Source: CAMQRS01 sp964370065
Lineage (GTDB): Bacteria; Bacillota_I; Bacilli_A; Erysipelotrichales; Erysipelotrichaceae
Length of the DNA stretch: 43,206 nt
Assembly: GCA_964370065.1 (NCBI GenBank)
Contig: CAYJGK010000014.1
Span: 1 to 43,206, forward strand
Reading direction: 5' to 3'
Part shown: piece after piece, positions 24,712 to 33,182 of the stretch
Position numbering within the stretch: position 1 is the first letter of the stretch
Layout: each line of letters opens with the position of its first letter
The notes under the pieces: model-generated
Told to the model about the DNA's origin: nothing
The model's input: only the letters and a program-made list of their open reading frames with translations
The model's database searches: none
Program-made: the position numbers and the translations under genes

Positions 24712-26976
24712 ATGTTACCAGTTAGATTGCAAACATATAAAGAAGAATTATTAAATAAGCCAAGACAAGTATGTATTGAGCGAGCTGTATTATTTACAGA
24801 AAGCTATAAAGCAACAGAAGGTGAACCTGCCGTTATTCGTCGTGCTAAAGCTCTTAGACATGTATTAGAAAACCATGAATTAACATTAGATGAGCATGAC
24901 TTAATTGTAGGAAATCGTACTCAAACACCTAGAGCAGGAGTTATTTCTCCAGAAATGAGTCCTTACTGGATTTTAGATGAAATAGATAAATTTGAAACAA
25001 GAGATCAAGATAAATTTGTATTCTCTGAAAAAGATAAAACCACATTTAAGGAGGAGTTATATCCCTACTGGGCATCTCGCTCTTTAAAAGATTATTACCA
25101 ATCGCATGTCAGTGAAGATGTTGTAAATGCTACAAAAACAAGAATTTTTGCGATTAACCAAACAGATAAAGGACAAGGACATATCATTCCTGATTATGAA
25201 GTATTACTTCAAAAAGGGTTTAGAGTCATCGCACAAGAAATTACAACTGCATTACAGGCGCAACCAGAAAATAATTTCTTACAAGCCGCTAAAATTGTAA
25301 TAGATGCTAGTATAGCCTATGTATTACGTAATAAAGAATTTGTCGAACAACAAATAGCAAATACAAAAGATGCCACTCGCATAGAAGAATTAAAAGTTAT
25401 GGTAAATAACTTAGAACGTATTGCCTACGATACACCAACTAATTTATATGAAGCCATTCAGTTATTTTGGATGCAATGTTTAATTTTACAACACGAAAGT
25501 AATGCAAGTAGTATTTCATTAGGTCGTTTTGACCATTACATGTATCCATTCTTTGAAGAAACCGCATTAAATCACTTATTACTGCAAAACTTATACTTAA
25601 AAATGAATACTATTGTATTTATCCGCAGTACATTAAGTGCTAAATTCTTTGCTGGATTCCCAAGTGGTTATACATTAATGTTATCCGGTATTGGAAGAGA
25701 TGGAAAAGATGCTACCAATGCACTAAGCTACAAATTATTAGCGATGCATGAAGACATTCAATTACCACAACCGAACTTAAGTGTTCGCGTTTCTAAACAA
25801 TCGCCAAAAGATTTATTAACATTAGCTTCTAAAATGATCCGTTTAGGTAATGGATTACCTCAATTATTTTCAGATGAGGTTAACATTCAATCATTCACTA
25901 ATCGTAACATCACATTAGAAGATGCACGAGATTATGGAGTTGTAGGCTGTGTGGAATTATCAATCCCACATAAAATGTATGGATTACATGATATTGCCAT
26001 GTTTAACTTATTAAAATGTTTAGAAGTTACAATGAAGCAAAAAACATTTACTTCATATGATGAATTAAAAGCTGCAATCAAAGAAACAATAAATATATAT
26101 GTTAAACATATGGTAGTAGGTAGTAATTTATGTGATGATTCCCATGCGAAGTGTGCCCCGACACCATTCTTATCAATCTTTATGGATGGATGTATTGCAA
26201 CTGGTAAAGATGTGACAGAAGGGGGAACTATTTATAATTTCTCTGGCGTTCAAGGTATTGGTTGTCCAAACTTAAGCGATTCCTTATATGTCATTAAAAA
26301 AGCCGTATTTGAAGAAAAGAAACTTACATTCAATGAATTAGTAGAAATATTAGATAACAACTATGAAGGTCATGAAAAAATGCGTCAAATGTTCATTCAC
26401 CAATACGACAAATACGGAAATGATAATGATGAAGTAGACTACTTAGGTGCTGAATTATTAACACATTACTGTGAAGAGGTTGCCAAATACAAAAATGTAA
26501 GAGGTGGATACTTCCAACCTGGTTCTTATACAGTCAGTGCTCATATTCCTTTAGGAGAAGCTGTTAATGCGACTCCTGATGGGCGTAAAGCAAAAGAACA
26601 ATTAGCAGATGGTGGGTTATCACCTATGGTAAGTAGAGATACAAATGGGCCAACGGCCTCATTAAAAAGTGTGAGTAAATTAGATAACTACTTAACGAGT
26701 AATGGAAGTTTATTAAATGTTAAATTTTCACCTTCTGTATTAGCTGACGATGCAGGAATTGAAAAATTAGTCGCTTATATTAAAGCCTTTAATGCCTTAG
26801 ATATCCAACATATTCAATTTAACGTACAATCCAAACAAACATTAATTGATGCGCAAAATAACCCTGAAAAACATCGTGATTTAGTTATCCGTGTAGCCGG
26901 ATATAGCGCTATGTTTACTGAATTAAGCAAAGCTATTCAAGATGATATCATCAATCGTAGTGAGCACACATTTTAA
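24712..26976 (+). CDS. Glycyl radical enzyme, dehydratase-type (not a true pyruvate formate-lyase)
   Basis: The 754-residue cytosolic, oxygen-sensitive radical enzyme carries its glycyl radical at Gly730 in RVAGYSA and has its catalytic cysteine at Cys413 in GVVGCVELS. The Gly-Cys-Val-Glu arrangement with Glu415 is that of dehydratases and lyases of the glycerol-dehydratase/choline-lyase group; pyruvate formate-lyase has two adjacent cysteines. The gene order with an activase and a fructose-6-phosphate aldolase matches E. coli ybiW-ybiY-fsaA, whose enzyme has been reported to open 1,5-anhydroglucitol 6-phosphate (recollection). That substrate is plausible here but inferred. GGAGG site before the ATG. 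Divergent from a DeoR regulator. Confidence 0.9.
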   Translation: MLPVRLQTYKEELLNKPRQVCIERAVLFTESYKATEGEPAVIRRAKALRHVLENHELTLDEHDLIVGNRTQTPRAGVISPEMSPYWILDEIDKFETRDQDKFVFSEKDKTTFKEELYPYWASRSLKDYYQSHVSEDVVNATKTRIFAINQTDKGQGHIIPDYEVLLQKGFRVIAQEITTALQAQPENNFLQAAKIVIDASIAYVLRNKEFVEQQIANTKDATRIEELKVMVNNLERIAYDTPTNLYEAIQLFWMQCLILQHESNASSISLGRFDHYMYPFFEETALNHLLLQNLYLKMNTIVFIRSTLSAKFFAGFPSGYTLMLSGIGRDGKDATNALSYKLLAMHEDIQLPQPNLSVRVSKQSPKDLLTLASKMIRLGNGLPQLFSDEVNIQSFTNRNITLEDARDYGVVGCVELSIPHKMYGLHDIAMFNLLKCLEVTMKQKTFTSYDELKAAIKETINIYVKHMVVGSNLCDDSHAKCAPTPFLSIFMDGCIATGKDVTEGGTIYNFSGVQGIGCPNLSDSLYVIKKAVFEEKKLTFNELVEILDNNYEGHEKMRQMFIHQYDKYGNDNDEVDYLGAELLTHYCEEVAKYKNVRGGYFQPGSYTVSAHIPLGEAVNATPDGRKAKEQLADGGLSPMVSRDTNGPTASLKSVSKLDNYLTSNGSLLNVKFSPSVLADDAGIEKLVAYIKAFNALDIQHIQFNVQSKQTLIDAQNNPEKHRDLVIRVAGYSAMFTELSKAIQDDIINRSEHTF

Positions 26977-27812
26977 TGGAAGCTACAGTATTTAATATTC
27001 AACGATATAGCTTACATGATGGTGGTGGTATTCGTTCAATCGTATTTTTCAAAGGATGCCCCTTCACTTGTCCCTGGTGCTGTAACCCAGAATCATTAAG
27101 TGTAGAGCCACAATTGATGTTTAAAAAAAGCTTATGCATTGGTTGTAGTATGAAAGATAATCACTGTTCAAGTCGTATAGAAGATTGTCCTACCAAAGCA
27201 AAAAGCGTTATTGGAAAAGTACAAAGCATAGAAGATGTTATGGATGTACTAGTACGTGATAAAATATTTTATGAAACGAGTAATGGTGGTATTACCTTAT
27301 CAGGTGGTGAGGTATTACTCCAACAGGATTTTGCATTAGCTTTATTAAAAGCCTGCCAACAAGAAGACATACATACAGCGATTGAAACAACTTTAGCTTT
27401 ACCCATTAAAAATCTTGAAAAATGGGTTTCACGATGTCAATTATTCTTAGTTGATTTGAAGATTATGGATGCTATCCAATCGAAAAAAATATTGCGAATT
27501 GATATTGACTTAGTAAAAGAGAACATAAAAAAATTAATGACATTACATGCAAACATAATCATCCGTATTCCACTAATCCCACAATACACAGCAACAAAAG
27601 AAAATATAAGCGCTATTATCGCATTTATGCAAGAAGTGGGATTAAAAGAAGTTCATTTATTGCCCTACCATAATTTAGGAGAATCGAAATATAGAAGTTT
27701 AAATTTAAATTATTCCTTATATGATTTAGAAGCAATTAATGATAGTATAGTAGAAGAAATAAAAGAAAACTTTGAAAGGACCGGCATAAAAGCCGTCATT
27801 CATGGAAATTAA
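26976..27812 (+). CDS. Radical-SAM activating enzyme of the glycyl radical enzyme
   Basis: The 278-residue radical-SAM protein uses a [4Fe-4S] cluster (GCPFTCPWCCNPES, the CX3CX2C motif near residue 28) to put the radical on the adjacent enzyme. SAM-binding GGITLSGGEVLLQ follows. The N-terminal insert has only one cysteine group, C-x2-C-x6-C-x6-C-P (about 53-70), where most activases of this class have two ferredoxin-like sets, so one auxiliary cluster is expected. Its ATG overlaps the enzyme's TAA by one base (TAATG). Confidence 0.92.
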   Translation: MEATVFNIQRYSLHDGGGIRSIVFFKGCPFTCPWCCNPESLSVEPQLMFKKSLCIGCSMKDNHCSSRIEDCPTKAKSVIGKVQSIEDVMDVLVRDKIFYETSNGGITLSGGEVLLQQDFALALLKACQQEDIHTAIETTLALPIKNLEKWVSRCQLFLVDLKIMDAIQSKKILRIDIDLVKENIKKLMTLHANIIIRIPLIPQYTATKENISAIIAFMQEVGLKEVHLLPYHNLGESKYRSLNLNYSLYDLEAINDSIVEEIKENFERTGIKAVIHGN

Positions 27813-27830
27813 TTCAAGGAGGAACTAGAC

Positions 27831-28505
27831 ATGGAATTAATCTTAGACACAGCAGACACACAACAAATCGCATTTTTTAATGAGTACTTAACTTTAGATG
27901 GAGTGACTACAAATCCATCAATTATCACAAAAAGTGGTAAAGACTTCAATGTAGTAATAAATGAAATTTTAGAAATTTTAAATGATGAACAAGATTTATA
28001 CATCCAAGTTGTTTCTGAGGATTTTGAAGGAATAGTAGAAGAAGCAAAATACATTGCTACATTACGTCCAAACAACCCAGAGCATATTTACGTAAAAATT
28101 CCAGTAACAAACGCTGGATTAAAAGCGATTAAAGCGGTTAAAAAATTAGGAATCAAAGTATTAGCAACAGCTATTTATACAGCAGATCAAGCTTTCTTAG
28201 CTGCATTATCTGGAGCAGATGCAGTGGCTCCTTACGTTAACCGTATGTGCAACTTTGGAGATGGTGTACAAAACGTAATCGATTTAATCAACATGCTAGA
28301 TGTAAACATGATGGATACAAAAATTGTTGCTGCTTCATTCAAAAACACGGATCAAGTTCACCAATTAATCGTAAATGGAATTCAATCAGTAACTGTACCA
28401 ACTGATGTATTAGCTAACATGATGAACCACCCAGCCACTGATTCTGCCGTAGCCGGGTTTACAAGCGATTGGAACAAAGCATACAACAAAACAAAATTAG
28501 TATAA
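27831..28505 (+). CDS. fsaA: Fructose-6-phosphate aldolase / transaldolase-like
   Basis: The 224-residue class I aldolase of the FSA/TalC group is cytosolic. Seen: GVTTNPSII (24-32), Gln59 that marks FSA over transaldolase, the Schiff-base Lys89 in YVKIPVT, ATAIYTADQ, and PYVNR with the active-site Tyr135. FSA-type enzymes cleave ketose 6-phosphates to glyceraldehyde 3-phosphate plus a small ketone. With the upstream radical enzyme it may cut a deoxy-ketose phosphate. AGGAGG site; third gene of the operon and followed by a terminator. Confidence 0.93.
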   Translation: MELILDTADTQQIAFFNEYLTLDGVTTNPSIITKSGKDFNVVINEILEILNDEQDLYIQVVSEDFEGIVEEAKYIATLRPNNPEHIYVKIPVTNAGLKAIKAVKKLGIKVLATAIYTADQAFLAALSGADAVAPYVNRMCNFGDGVQNVIDLINMLDVNMMDTKIVAASFKNTDQVHQLIVNGIQSVTVPTDVLANMMNHPATDSAVAGFTSDWNKAYNKTKLV

Positions 28506-28515
28506 CAACCCTATT

Positions 28516-28538
28516 ACCATTCACTTCGTGTGAATGGT
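28516..28538 (+). terminator. Terminator of the glycyl radical enzyme operon
   Basis: ACCATTCAC/GTGAATGGT stem with 5-base loop TTCGT and seven T residues. Confidence 0.92.
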
Positions 28539-28585
28539 TTTTTTATCCAAAAATACACTTCTTATACATCGTTTTATTATGAAAA

Positions 28586-28609
28586 AAAGGGAACTTTTAA
28601 ATTCCCTTT
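28586..28609 (-). terminator. Terminator of the Gfo/Idh/MocA gene
   Basis: AAAGGGAA/TTCCCTTT stem (28586-28593 with 28602-28609) followed by T on the minus strand, just beyond the stop at 28614. Confidence 0.85.
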
Positions 28610-28613
28610 CTTT

Positions 28614-29555
28614 TTATTCAATTACTTTTAATATTTCTAAAGACATCTTCTCATCAACAATTGGACTTTGTAGCAACCCGTTTGTAAGGCAGCAAGCAAC
28701 ATGTTCGATTTCCCCTGTGAAATCACTTTTCATGTCTACAATTACTTGTTCATTTCCACTTTCAGTATAAATAAAAGCTTTGTTGTCTTTCCAATAACTA
28801 GGCACTTCGATATATCCCTTCGTTCCAAAAATATAGCCACTTCCTTTCACCTTAAAATCTTGTAACCAATTACTTTTTACACTTGAACTGATTCCATTTT
28901 CATATTGAATTAAAGCTTGGTACATAAAGTCACAAGCAAACTCTTGATAGGAACGTTTTAAGTTTTGAGAGGAAACAACTTGGCTATTGGCAAAGAAATG
29001 TGAAAAACAAATTGGGTACACTCCTATGTCTAAAGCACAACCACCATTTTCTTGAAACACCCAATGTGTATCTGGATAATTTAATTTACGGATGTCGTAA
29101 TTATACTCCGCCTGAATATGGTAAACTTCCCCAATTACACCTTCTTGAATGCGTTTTTTTAATTCTATTAATAAAGGGGAAAAGAAGGTTTTCTCTGCTT
29201 CCATTAAAAAACAATTTTGTTTTTTAGCGTATTCAAATAATGTTTGTATTTCCGTACTACTGGCAACCATTGGCTTCTCGCAAATCACATGTTTCCCATG
29301 TTTTAAACAACTCATTATTTGATCAAAATGTACATGATTAGGTGTTGCTAGATACACAACATCTACTTCTTTATCGGCAAATAAATCTTCATAGTTTAAA
29401 TAGATTTTTGAAACCTGATACTTGGCTTGATAGGCTAACGCCTTTTCTTCATTACTACTTAAAAATCCATACAATTCCATGTTCGCTGCATGATGACATC
29501 CCATTGCAACTCGTTCACTAATATAACCTAAACCGCATATTACCATTTTTTTCAT
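28614..29555 (-). CDS. Gfo/Idh/MocA-family oxidoreductase
   Basis: The 313-residue NAD(P)-dependent dehydrogenase of sugars or inositols has an N-terminal Rossmann motif (ICGLGYISERVA), VVYLATPNHVH, the family signature HVICEKPM with the catalytic Lys near 95, and GGCALDIGVYPI. It converges on the radical enzyme operon and may be its partner; 1,5-anhydrofructose reductases belong to this family, which would suit the operon (inference). The upstream gene nanE lies 50 bases away and may share its transcript. Confidence 0.9.
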   Translation of the reverse strand: MKKMVICGLGYISERVAMGCHHAANMELYGFLSSNEEKALAYQAKYQVSKIYLNYEDLFADKEVDVVYLATPNHVHFDQIMSCLKHGKHVICEKPMVASSTEIQTLFEYAKKQNCFLMEAEKTFFSPLLIELKKRIQEGVIGEVYHIQAEYNYDIRKLNYPDTHWVFQENGGCALDIGVYPICFSHFFANSQVVSSQNLKRSYQEFACDFMYQALIQYENGISSSVKSNWLQDFKVKGSGYIFGTKGYIEVPSYWKDNKAFIYTESGNEQVIVDMKSDFTGEIEHVACCLTNGLLQSPIVDEKMSLEILKVIE

Positions 29556-29605
29556 ATCGTTCCTCCATGATATATTTATTATACATGAGTTACCGATTTA
29601 TTTCA

Positions 29606-30355
29606 TTAATGTTTTGCTTTTTCAGCTTCTCTCCAGTTATTTTGATAACCTCCTAATAAATCTACAAATCGCTTCGCTGTTAAATGAGGACGTGTAATCG
29701 CACTCCCCACTACCACGGCGTGCGCTCCTAAGTAAATACATTTCATTGCATCTTCTGGTGTATATAAATGCCCTTCCATCATCACATAAGCATCCTCTTT
29801 AAAGTCCCGACACATTCTTGCGAATTCACGATAGTCTGCCCCTTCAATATGTGCAGTCGCTTTAGTATACCCATATAAAGTAGGTGCCACAATATCAGCC
29901 CCATTTTCAATCGCTCTTTTAGCTTCCTCATAATTTGATACGTCTGCAAAAATAATCGCTTCAGGTAGTTCTTTTTTGACTTGTTTAATCAAATCCCAAG
30001 CTATTGTTTTTTCATGTGTAACTTGATTTGTGCAATCTAAAGCAATGATTTCTGCACCTGCTTCCCATATCGCATGCACTTCTTTCATCGTTGGTGTAAT
30101 GAATACGTCTGTATCGTCGTGCCAAATTTTCCATAATCCAATTAATGGTAAATCTACTTGTTGTTTAATCGCTTTGATTTGCTCTGGTGAATTGGCACGC
30201 AATCCTACTGCTCCTGCCCATTTAGCTGCTTCAGCCATTTTAACGACCATATCATCTGTATAAATAGGATCGTCGTGTTGCACCTGACAAGAAACTATTA
30301 ATCCCTCTTTAAAACTTTCTAAAATCGCTCTTTTCTTCTCATTTGTTGTTTTCAT
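29606..30355 (-). CDS. nanE: N-acetylmannosamine-6-phosphate 2-epimerase
   Basis: The 249-residue TIM-barrel epimerase converts ManNAc-6-phosphate to GlcNAc-6-phosphate in sialic acid and amino-sugar breakdown. Seen: GLIVSCQVQHDDP, GLRANSPEQIKAI, PLIGLWK, IIALDCTNQ, IIFADVSNYEEAKRA and the late DAMKCIYLGAHAVVVGSAITRP. Length is typical. No nanA, nanK or nagA is near. Its promoter has a TTGACT -35. Confidence 0.93.
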   Translation of the reverse strand: MKTTNEKKRAILESFKEGLIVSCQVQHDDPIYTDDMVVKMAEAAKWAGAVGLRANSPEQIKAIKQQVDLPLIGLWKIWHDDTDVFITPTMKEVHAIWEAGAEIIALDCTNQVTHEKTIAWDLIKQVKKELPEAIIFADVSNYEEAKRAIENGADIVAPTLYGYTKATAHIEGADYREFARMCRDFKEDAYVMMEGHLYTPEDAMKCIYLGAHAVVVGSAITRPHLTAKRFVDLLGGYQNNWREAEKAKH

Positions 30356-30371
30356 TTATTTCTCCTTTTGT

Positions 30372-30399
30372 ATATTATAATGACCTATCTAATAGTCAA
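30372..30399 (-). promoter_or_regulatory. Promoter of nanE
   Basis: Minus strand: -35 TTGACT (30394-30399), 16-base spacer, -10 TAATAT (30372-30377). The TTGACTATTAGATAGG block resembles the deoC promoter's TTGACTATTTGTTAGG, and a TAATGAC half-site lies next to the -10, so the same GntR regulator might act here. Confidence 0.45.
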
Positions 30400-30475
30400 A
30401 ACATTTTTCCTCAGAACAATTATACATCAATTTCTATCAAAATCAAGCACACTCTTTCATAATCTATCGTAAAAA

Positions 30476-30493
30476 AAAGAACTTTCGTTCTTT
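30476..30493 (-). terminator. Terminator of manA
   Basis: AAAGAAC/GTTCTTT stem with a 4-base loop, followed by T on the minus strand. Confidence 0.8.
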
Positions 30494-30494
30494 C

Positions 30495-31442
30495 TTATTT
30501 TGCAACTCTATTAGTTCCCACTAACAATCTACCTGATGTACGAATTGTAAATGGTTTACAGCTGATTGGCACAAACATTGTATCCGTATAATTCATGGTG
30601 AATATTTCTCCATCGCATTCAACACTTCCTTCACTTGATACAAATGTAATAGTCATAAATTGTTCCCCGTTTGGTATAAATGTAATTTCCTCCATTACAT
30701 CATAAATATCTACATTGAAGTAATCGCAGCTACATAAAGCTTTATGAGTGGTTTCCGTTTGTGTCATAAATGGATTACTTATTTTTTGTGTGCTCTTACT
30801 AAAGTCTGTTACATCAAAACTTTTTTCTAAATGTAACTCCCGTTCATTTCCATTGGCATCTGTTCTTTTATAATCATAAAATCGATATGTTGTATTAGAA
30901 TTTGTTCCTATTTCAATAGCGAAAATGTTAGCTCCCAATGCATGTAACATACCTTCATCAATAAAGATAAAATCACCTTTTTCAATTGGTACTTTTACTA
31001 AATGTTGTTCTAATGTACCATCCTCAATAGAACTACGTATTAATTTTGCATCTGTTGTAGTCGTTCCTGCTACAAGTGTAGCTCCTGCTTCTGCCTCTAA
31101 TACATACCATGATTCTGTTTTCCCAAAATCATGATCATGTTGCAATGCATATTCATTATGTGGATGCACTTGAATAGATAAATCTTGTTTCGCATCTAAA
31201 TAAGCCACGCGTAACATATCTGCTAGTGTATAATGACCAATCATTTCTTCTTTATTATTTTCTACTAAATCTAGAATGTCCCTACCTTTGTATTTTCCAT
31301 TTAATACTTCATTTTGACAATAGGGGTGCGCACTCACTTCCCAAGAAGTTCCATAACCATCTTTTTCTTTACGGATTGTAGTTAATTTATTATTAGCCCA
31401 TATTGTTTTATCATATACTGGCTTCAACTTTAATGGATACAT
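30495..31442 (-). CDS. manA: Mannose-6-phosphate isomerase, class I
   Basis: The 315-residue cupin metalloenzyme interconverts mannose 6-phosphate and fructose 6-phosphate. Seen: IWANNKL at the N-terminus, the zinc-site segment LSIQVHPHNEYA, DFGKTESWYVLEAE, and FIDEGMLHALG with the third metal ligand, then EIGTNSNTTYRFYD. It is the short Gram-positive form. It is the third gene of the deoC operon, 9 bases after the RmlD-like gene. Confidence 0.95.
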   Translation of the reverse strand: MYPLKLKPVYDKTIWANNKLTTIRKEKDGYGTSWEVSAHPYCQNEVLNGKYKGRDILDLVENNKEEMIGHYTLADMLRVAYLDAKQDLSIQVHPHNEYALQHDHDFGKTESWYVLEAEAGATLVAGTTTTDAKLIRSSIEDGTLEQHLVKVPIEKGDFIFIDEGMLHALGANIFAIEIGTNSNTTYRFYDYKRTDANGNERELHLEKSFDVTDFSKSTQKISNPFMTQTETTHKALCSCDYFNVDIYDVMEEITFIPNGEQFMTITFVSSEGSVECDGEIFTMNYTDTMFVPISCKPFTIRTSGRLLVGTNRVAK

Positions 31443-31451
31443 AAATTCTCC

Positions 31452-32312
31452 TTATTCCCAACCAAAGTCAGCTAATGCCATTGCGACATCATCTTCAAAC
31501 GTAGTTAATGTAATTCCTTGACTATTGATTTTTTCATTTGCTAAACGATAATCTCTAGGGCGATCTGCATACTTTTCTTTATCCGGTTTAATGTATTTAT
31601 CCACCGTTTCATCATCATAACCAAATGCTTTGGCTACATATCTTGCTGATTCATATGTGCTATATTTATTCTCACTACTAAAATGGTAAACACCACTATC
31701 GATTGTTAATAATTTATCAAAGTTATTAGCAATATGTTGACCATACGTTAACCCTCTAATTTCATGTACTGCAAAAGCCGTTTCTTGCTTGTTTTTTACA
31801 GCCAACAGTGCATTTTTTAAAATATTAGGTCCTGTTTTAATCGTTGGCATATTTAATCCCATTAACCAAGACAAACGTAACGTAACATAGTTTGTTAAAT
31901 TTGCAGAAATATATTCATCTGCTTCTACTTTTTGAATTCCATATGCAGATACACTTTCTAATACATCTGTTTCTTTAAATGGCCCTGCAACCGTTTTTCC
32001 ATTAAAACATTGTTCCGTTGAAAAGAAAATAAATCTTTTATCTCTAGCTTTGCAGATATCTGCAATCGCAATCGCAGATTTACAGTTAATGTTGTGTGTC
32101 GCTTCTGGCTCATTTTCACAGGCGGCAGTAGAAATATTAGCCGCACAATGTAAAACCGCATCAAATTCTAATTTTTCAAAATATTCTTTTACTTGTTCTG
32201 GATATTCAAAATTAACATCACTCTTATCAATATTAATATAAGTATGTTGTTTGTTGTATAATCTAACTAAATTAGCAATATACCCTCCTGCACCAGTTAT
32301 TACGATTCTCAT
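31452..32312 (-). CDS. RmlD-like sugar-nucleotide dehydrogenase/epimerase (extended SDR)
   Basis: The 286-residue protein has an N-terminal Rossmann motif ITGAGGYIA (4-12), DAVLHCAA, a FFSTEQCFNG strand, and Tyr-x3-Lys in YGIQKVEADEYI, the layout of RmlD/dTDP-4-dehydrorhamnose reductases and related NAD-dependent epimerases. In an operon with deoC and manA it may act on a free or phosphorylated sugar rather than a nucleotide sugar (inference). ATG at 32312 overlaps the deoC TAA by one base; GTG at 32321 is less likely. Confidence 0.85.
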   Translation of the reverse strand: MRIVITGAGGYIANLVRLYNKQHTYINIDKSDVNFEYPEQVKEYFEKLEFDAVLHCAANISTAACENEPEATHNINCKSAIAIADICKARDKRFIFFSTEQCFNGKTVAGPFKETDVLESVSAYGIQKVEADEYISANLTNYVTLRLSWLMGLNMPTIKTGPNILKNALLAVKNKQETAFAVHEIRGLTYGQHIANNFDKLLTIDSGVYHFSSENKYSTYESARYVAKAFGYDDETVDKYIKPDKEKYADRPRDYRLANEKINSQGITLTTFEDDVAMALADFGWE

Positions 32313-33055
32313 TAATAGCACTCCTTTTCTTGATTGACATCATTTTTTTCTGTTTCGATACAATGTGTTTCACCTGTTTCCATTTCTACTCTAAATCCTG
32401 CTAAAATATCTTTTGCTGAGCTTGTCCCGATACGTGTTGCACCTAATTCAATCATTTTTTTACAAGTAGGCCAATCTCTTACTCCACCTGCTGCCTTCAC
32501 TTCACATGCTCCATCTACTGTTTTTACCATTAACTCCACATCTTCAAATGTTGAACCTGAAGTTCCAAAGCCAGTACTTGTTTTGATAAAGTCAGGTTTT
32601 ACTTCTTTAGCAATTAAACAAGCTTGTTTAATTTCTTCTTTAGTCAAGTAGCAATTTTCAAAAATAACTTTACTAATTACATTTTTTTCTCTACATAATG
32701 CGACAATTTGTTGCATTTCTTCTTTTATATAATTGTATTCTTTAGCTTTTAGTTTTCCCACATTGATTACATAATCAATTTCATCCGCACCCTCTTCAAT
32801 TGCTTTTCTTGTTTCAAAAACTTTCACATCAATTGTTGTTTGTCCTAGAGGAAAAGCGATAGCTGCTCCTACACGTACATCACAATCTTGTAGTTCTTTG
32901 GCACATAATGCAACAGGGTATGAGTTGATTGCAACCATTGCTGTCCCCATTTCTCTTGCTTCTTTACACAAGTTAATTAATTCGGCATCGGTTGCAAATG
33001 CTTTTAATAACGTATGATCAAAATATTTAGCTAATTGTTTTTCTGTCTTTATCAT
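32312..33055 (-). CDS. deoC: Deoxyribose-phosphate aldolase
   Basis: The 247-residue class I aldolase cleaves 2-deoxyribose 5-phosphate to glyceraldehyde 3-phosphate and acetaldehyde. Seen: KYFDHTLLKAFAT, VGAAIAFPLG, EIDYVINVGKLK, KVIFENCYL and the Schiff-base segment FIKTSTGFGTSGST, then VKAAGGVRDW. It leads the three-gene operon and has a near-consensus sigma-A promoter with palindromic operator sites. Confidence 0.95.
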   Translation of the reverse strand: MIKTEKQLAKYFDHTLLKAFATDAELINLCKEAREMGTAMVAINSYPVALCAKELQDCDVRVGAAIAFPLGQTTIDVKVFETRKAIEEGADEIDYVINVGKLKAKEYNYIKEEMQQIVALCREKNVISKVIFENCYLTKEEIKQACLIAKEVKPDFIKTSTGFGTSGSTFEDVELMVKTVDGACEVKAAGGVRDWPTCKKMIELGATRIGTSSAKDILAGFRVEMETGETHCIETEKNDVNQEKECY

Positions 33056-33074
33056 AAAGAACCTCCTTGTATTG

Positions 33075-33163
33075 TAATGACATTATAACACAACCTAACA
33101 AATAGTCAACATTTGTTTTAATGTAATTACATTATTGCATTTATGAGTGATATCCTATATAAT
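33075..33163. promoter_or_regulatory. Divergent deoC/gntR promoters with two palindromic operators
   Basis: deoC promoter (minus): TTGACT (33104-33109), 16 bases, TATAAT (33082-33087). gntR promoter (+): TTGCAT (33135-33140), 17 bases, TATAAT (33158-33163). A perfect 16-bp palindrome TAATGTAATTACATTA (33119-33134) abuts the gntR -35. An 11-bp palindrome TAATG-A-CATTA (33075-33085) overlaps the deoC -10. Both fit HutC-type operators. Confidence 0.7.
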
Positions 33164-33182
33164 ATACATAAGAGGTACTATT

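Noticed and set aside
24712..26976. Pyruvate formate-lyase (pflB)
   Set aside because: The active site is GCVE with one cysteine instead of the adjacent Cys-Cys pair.
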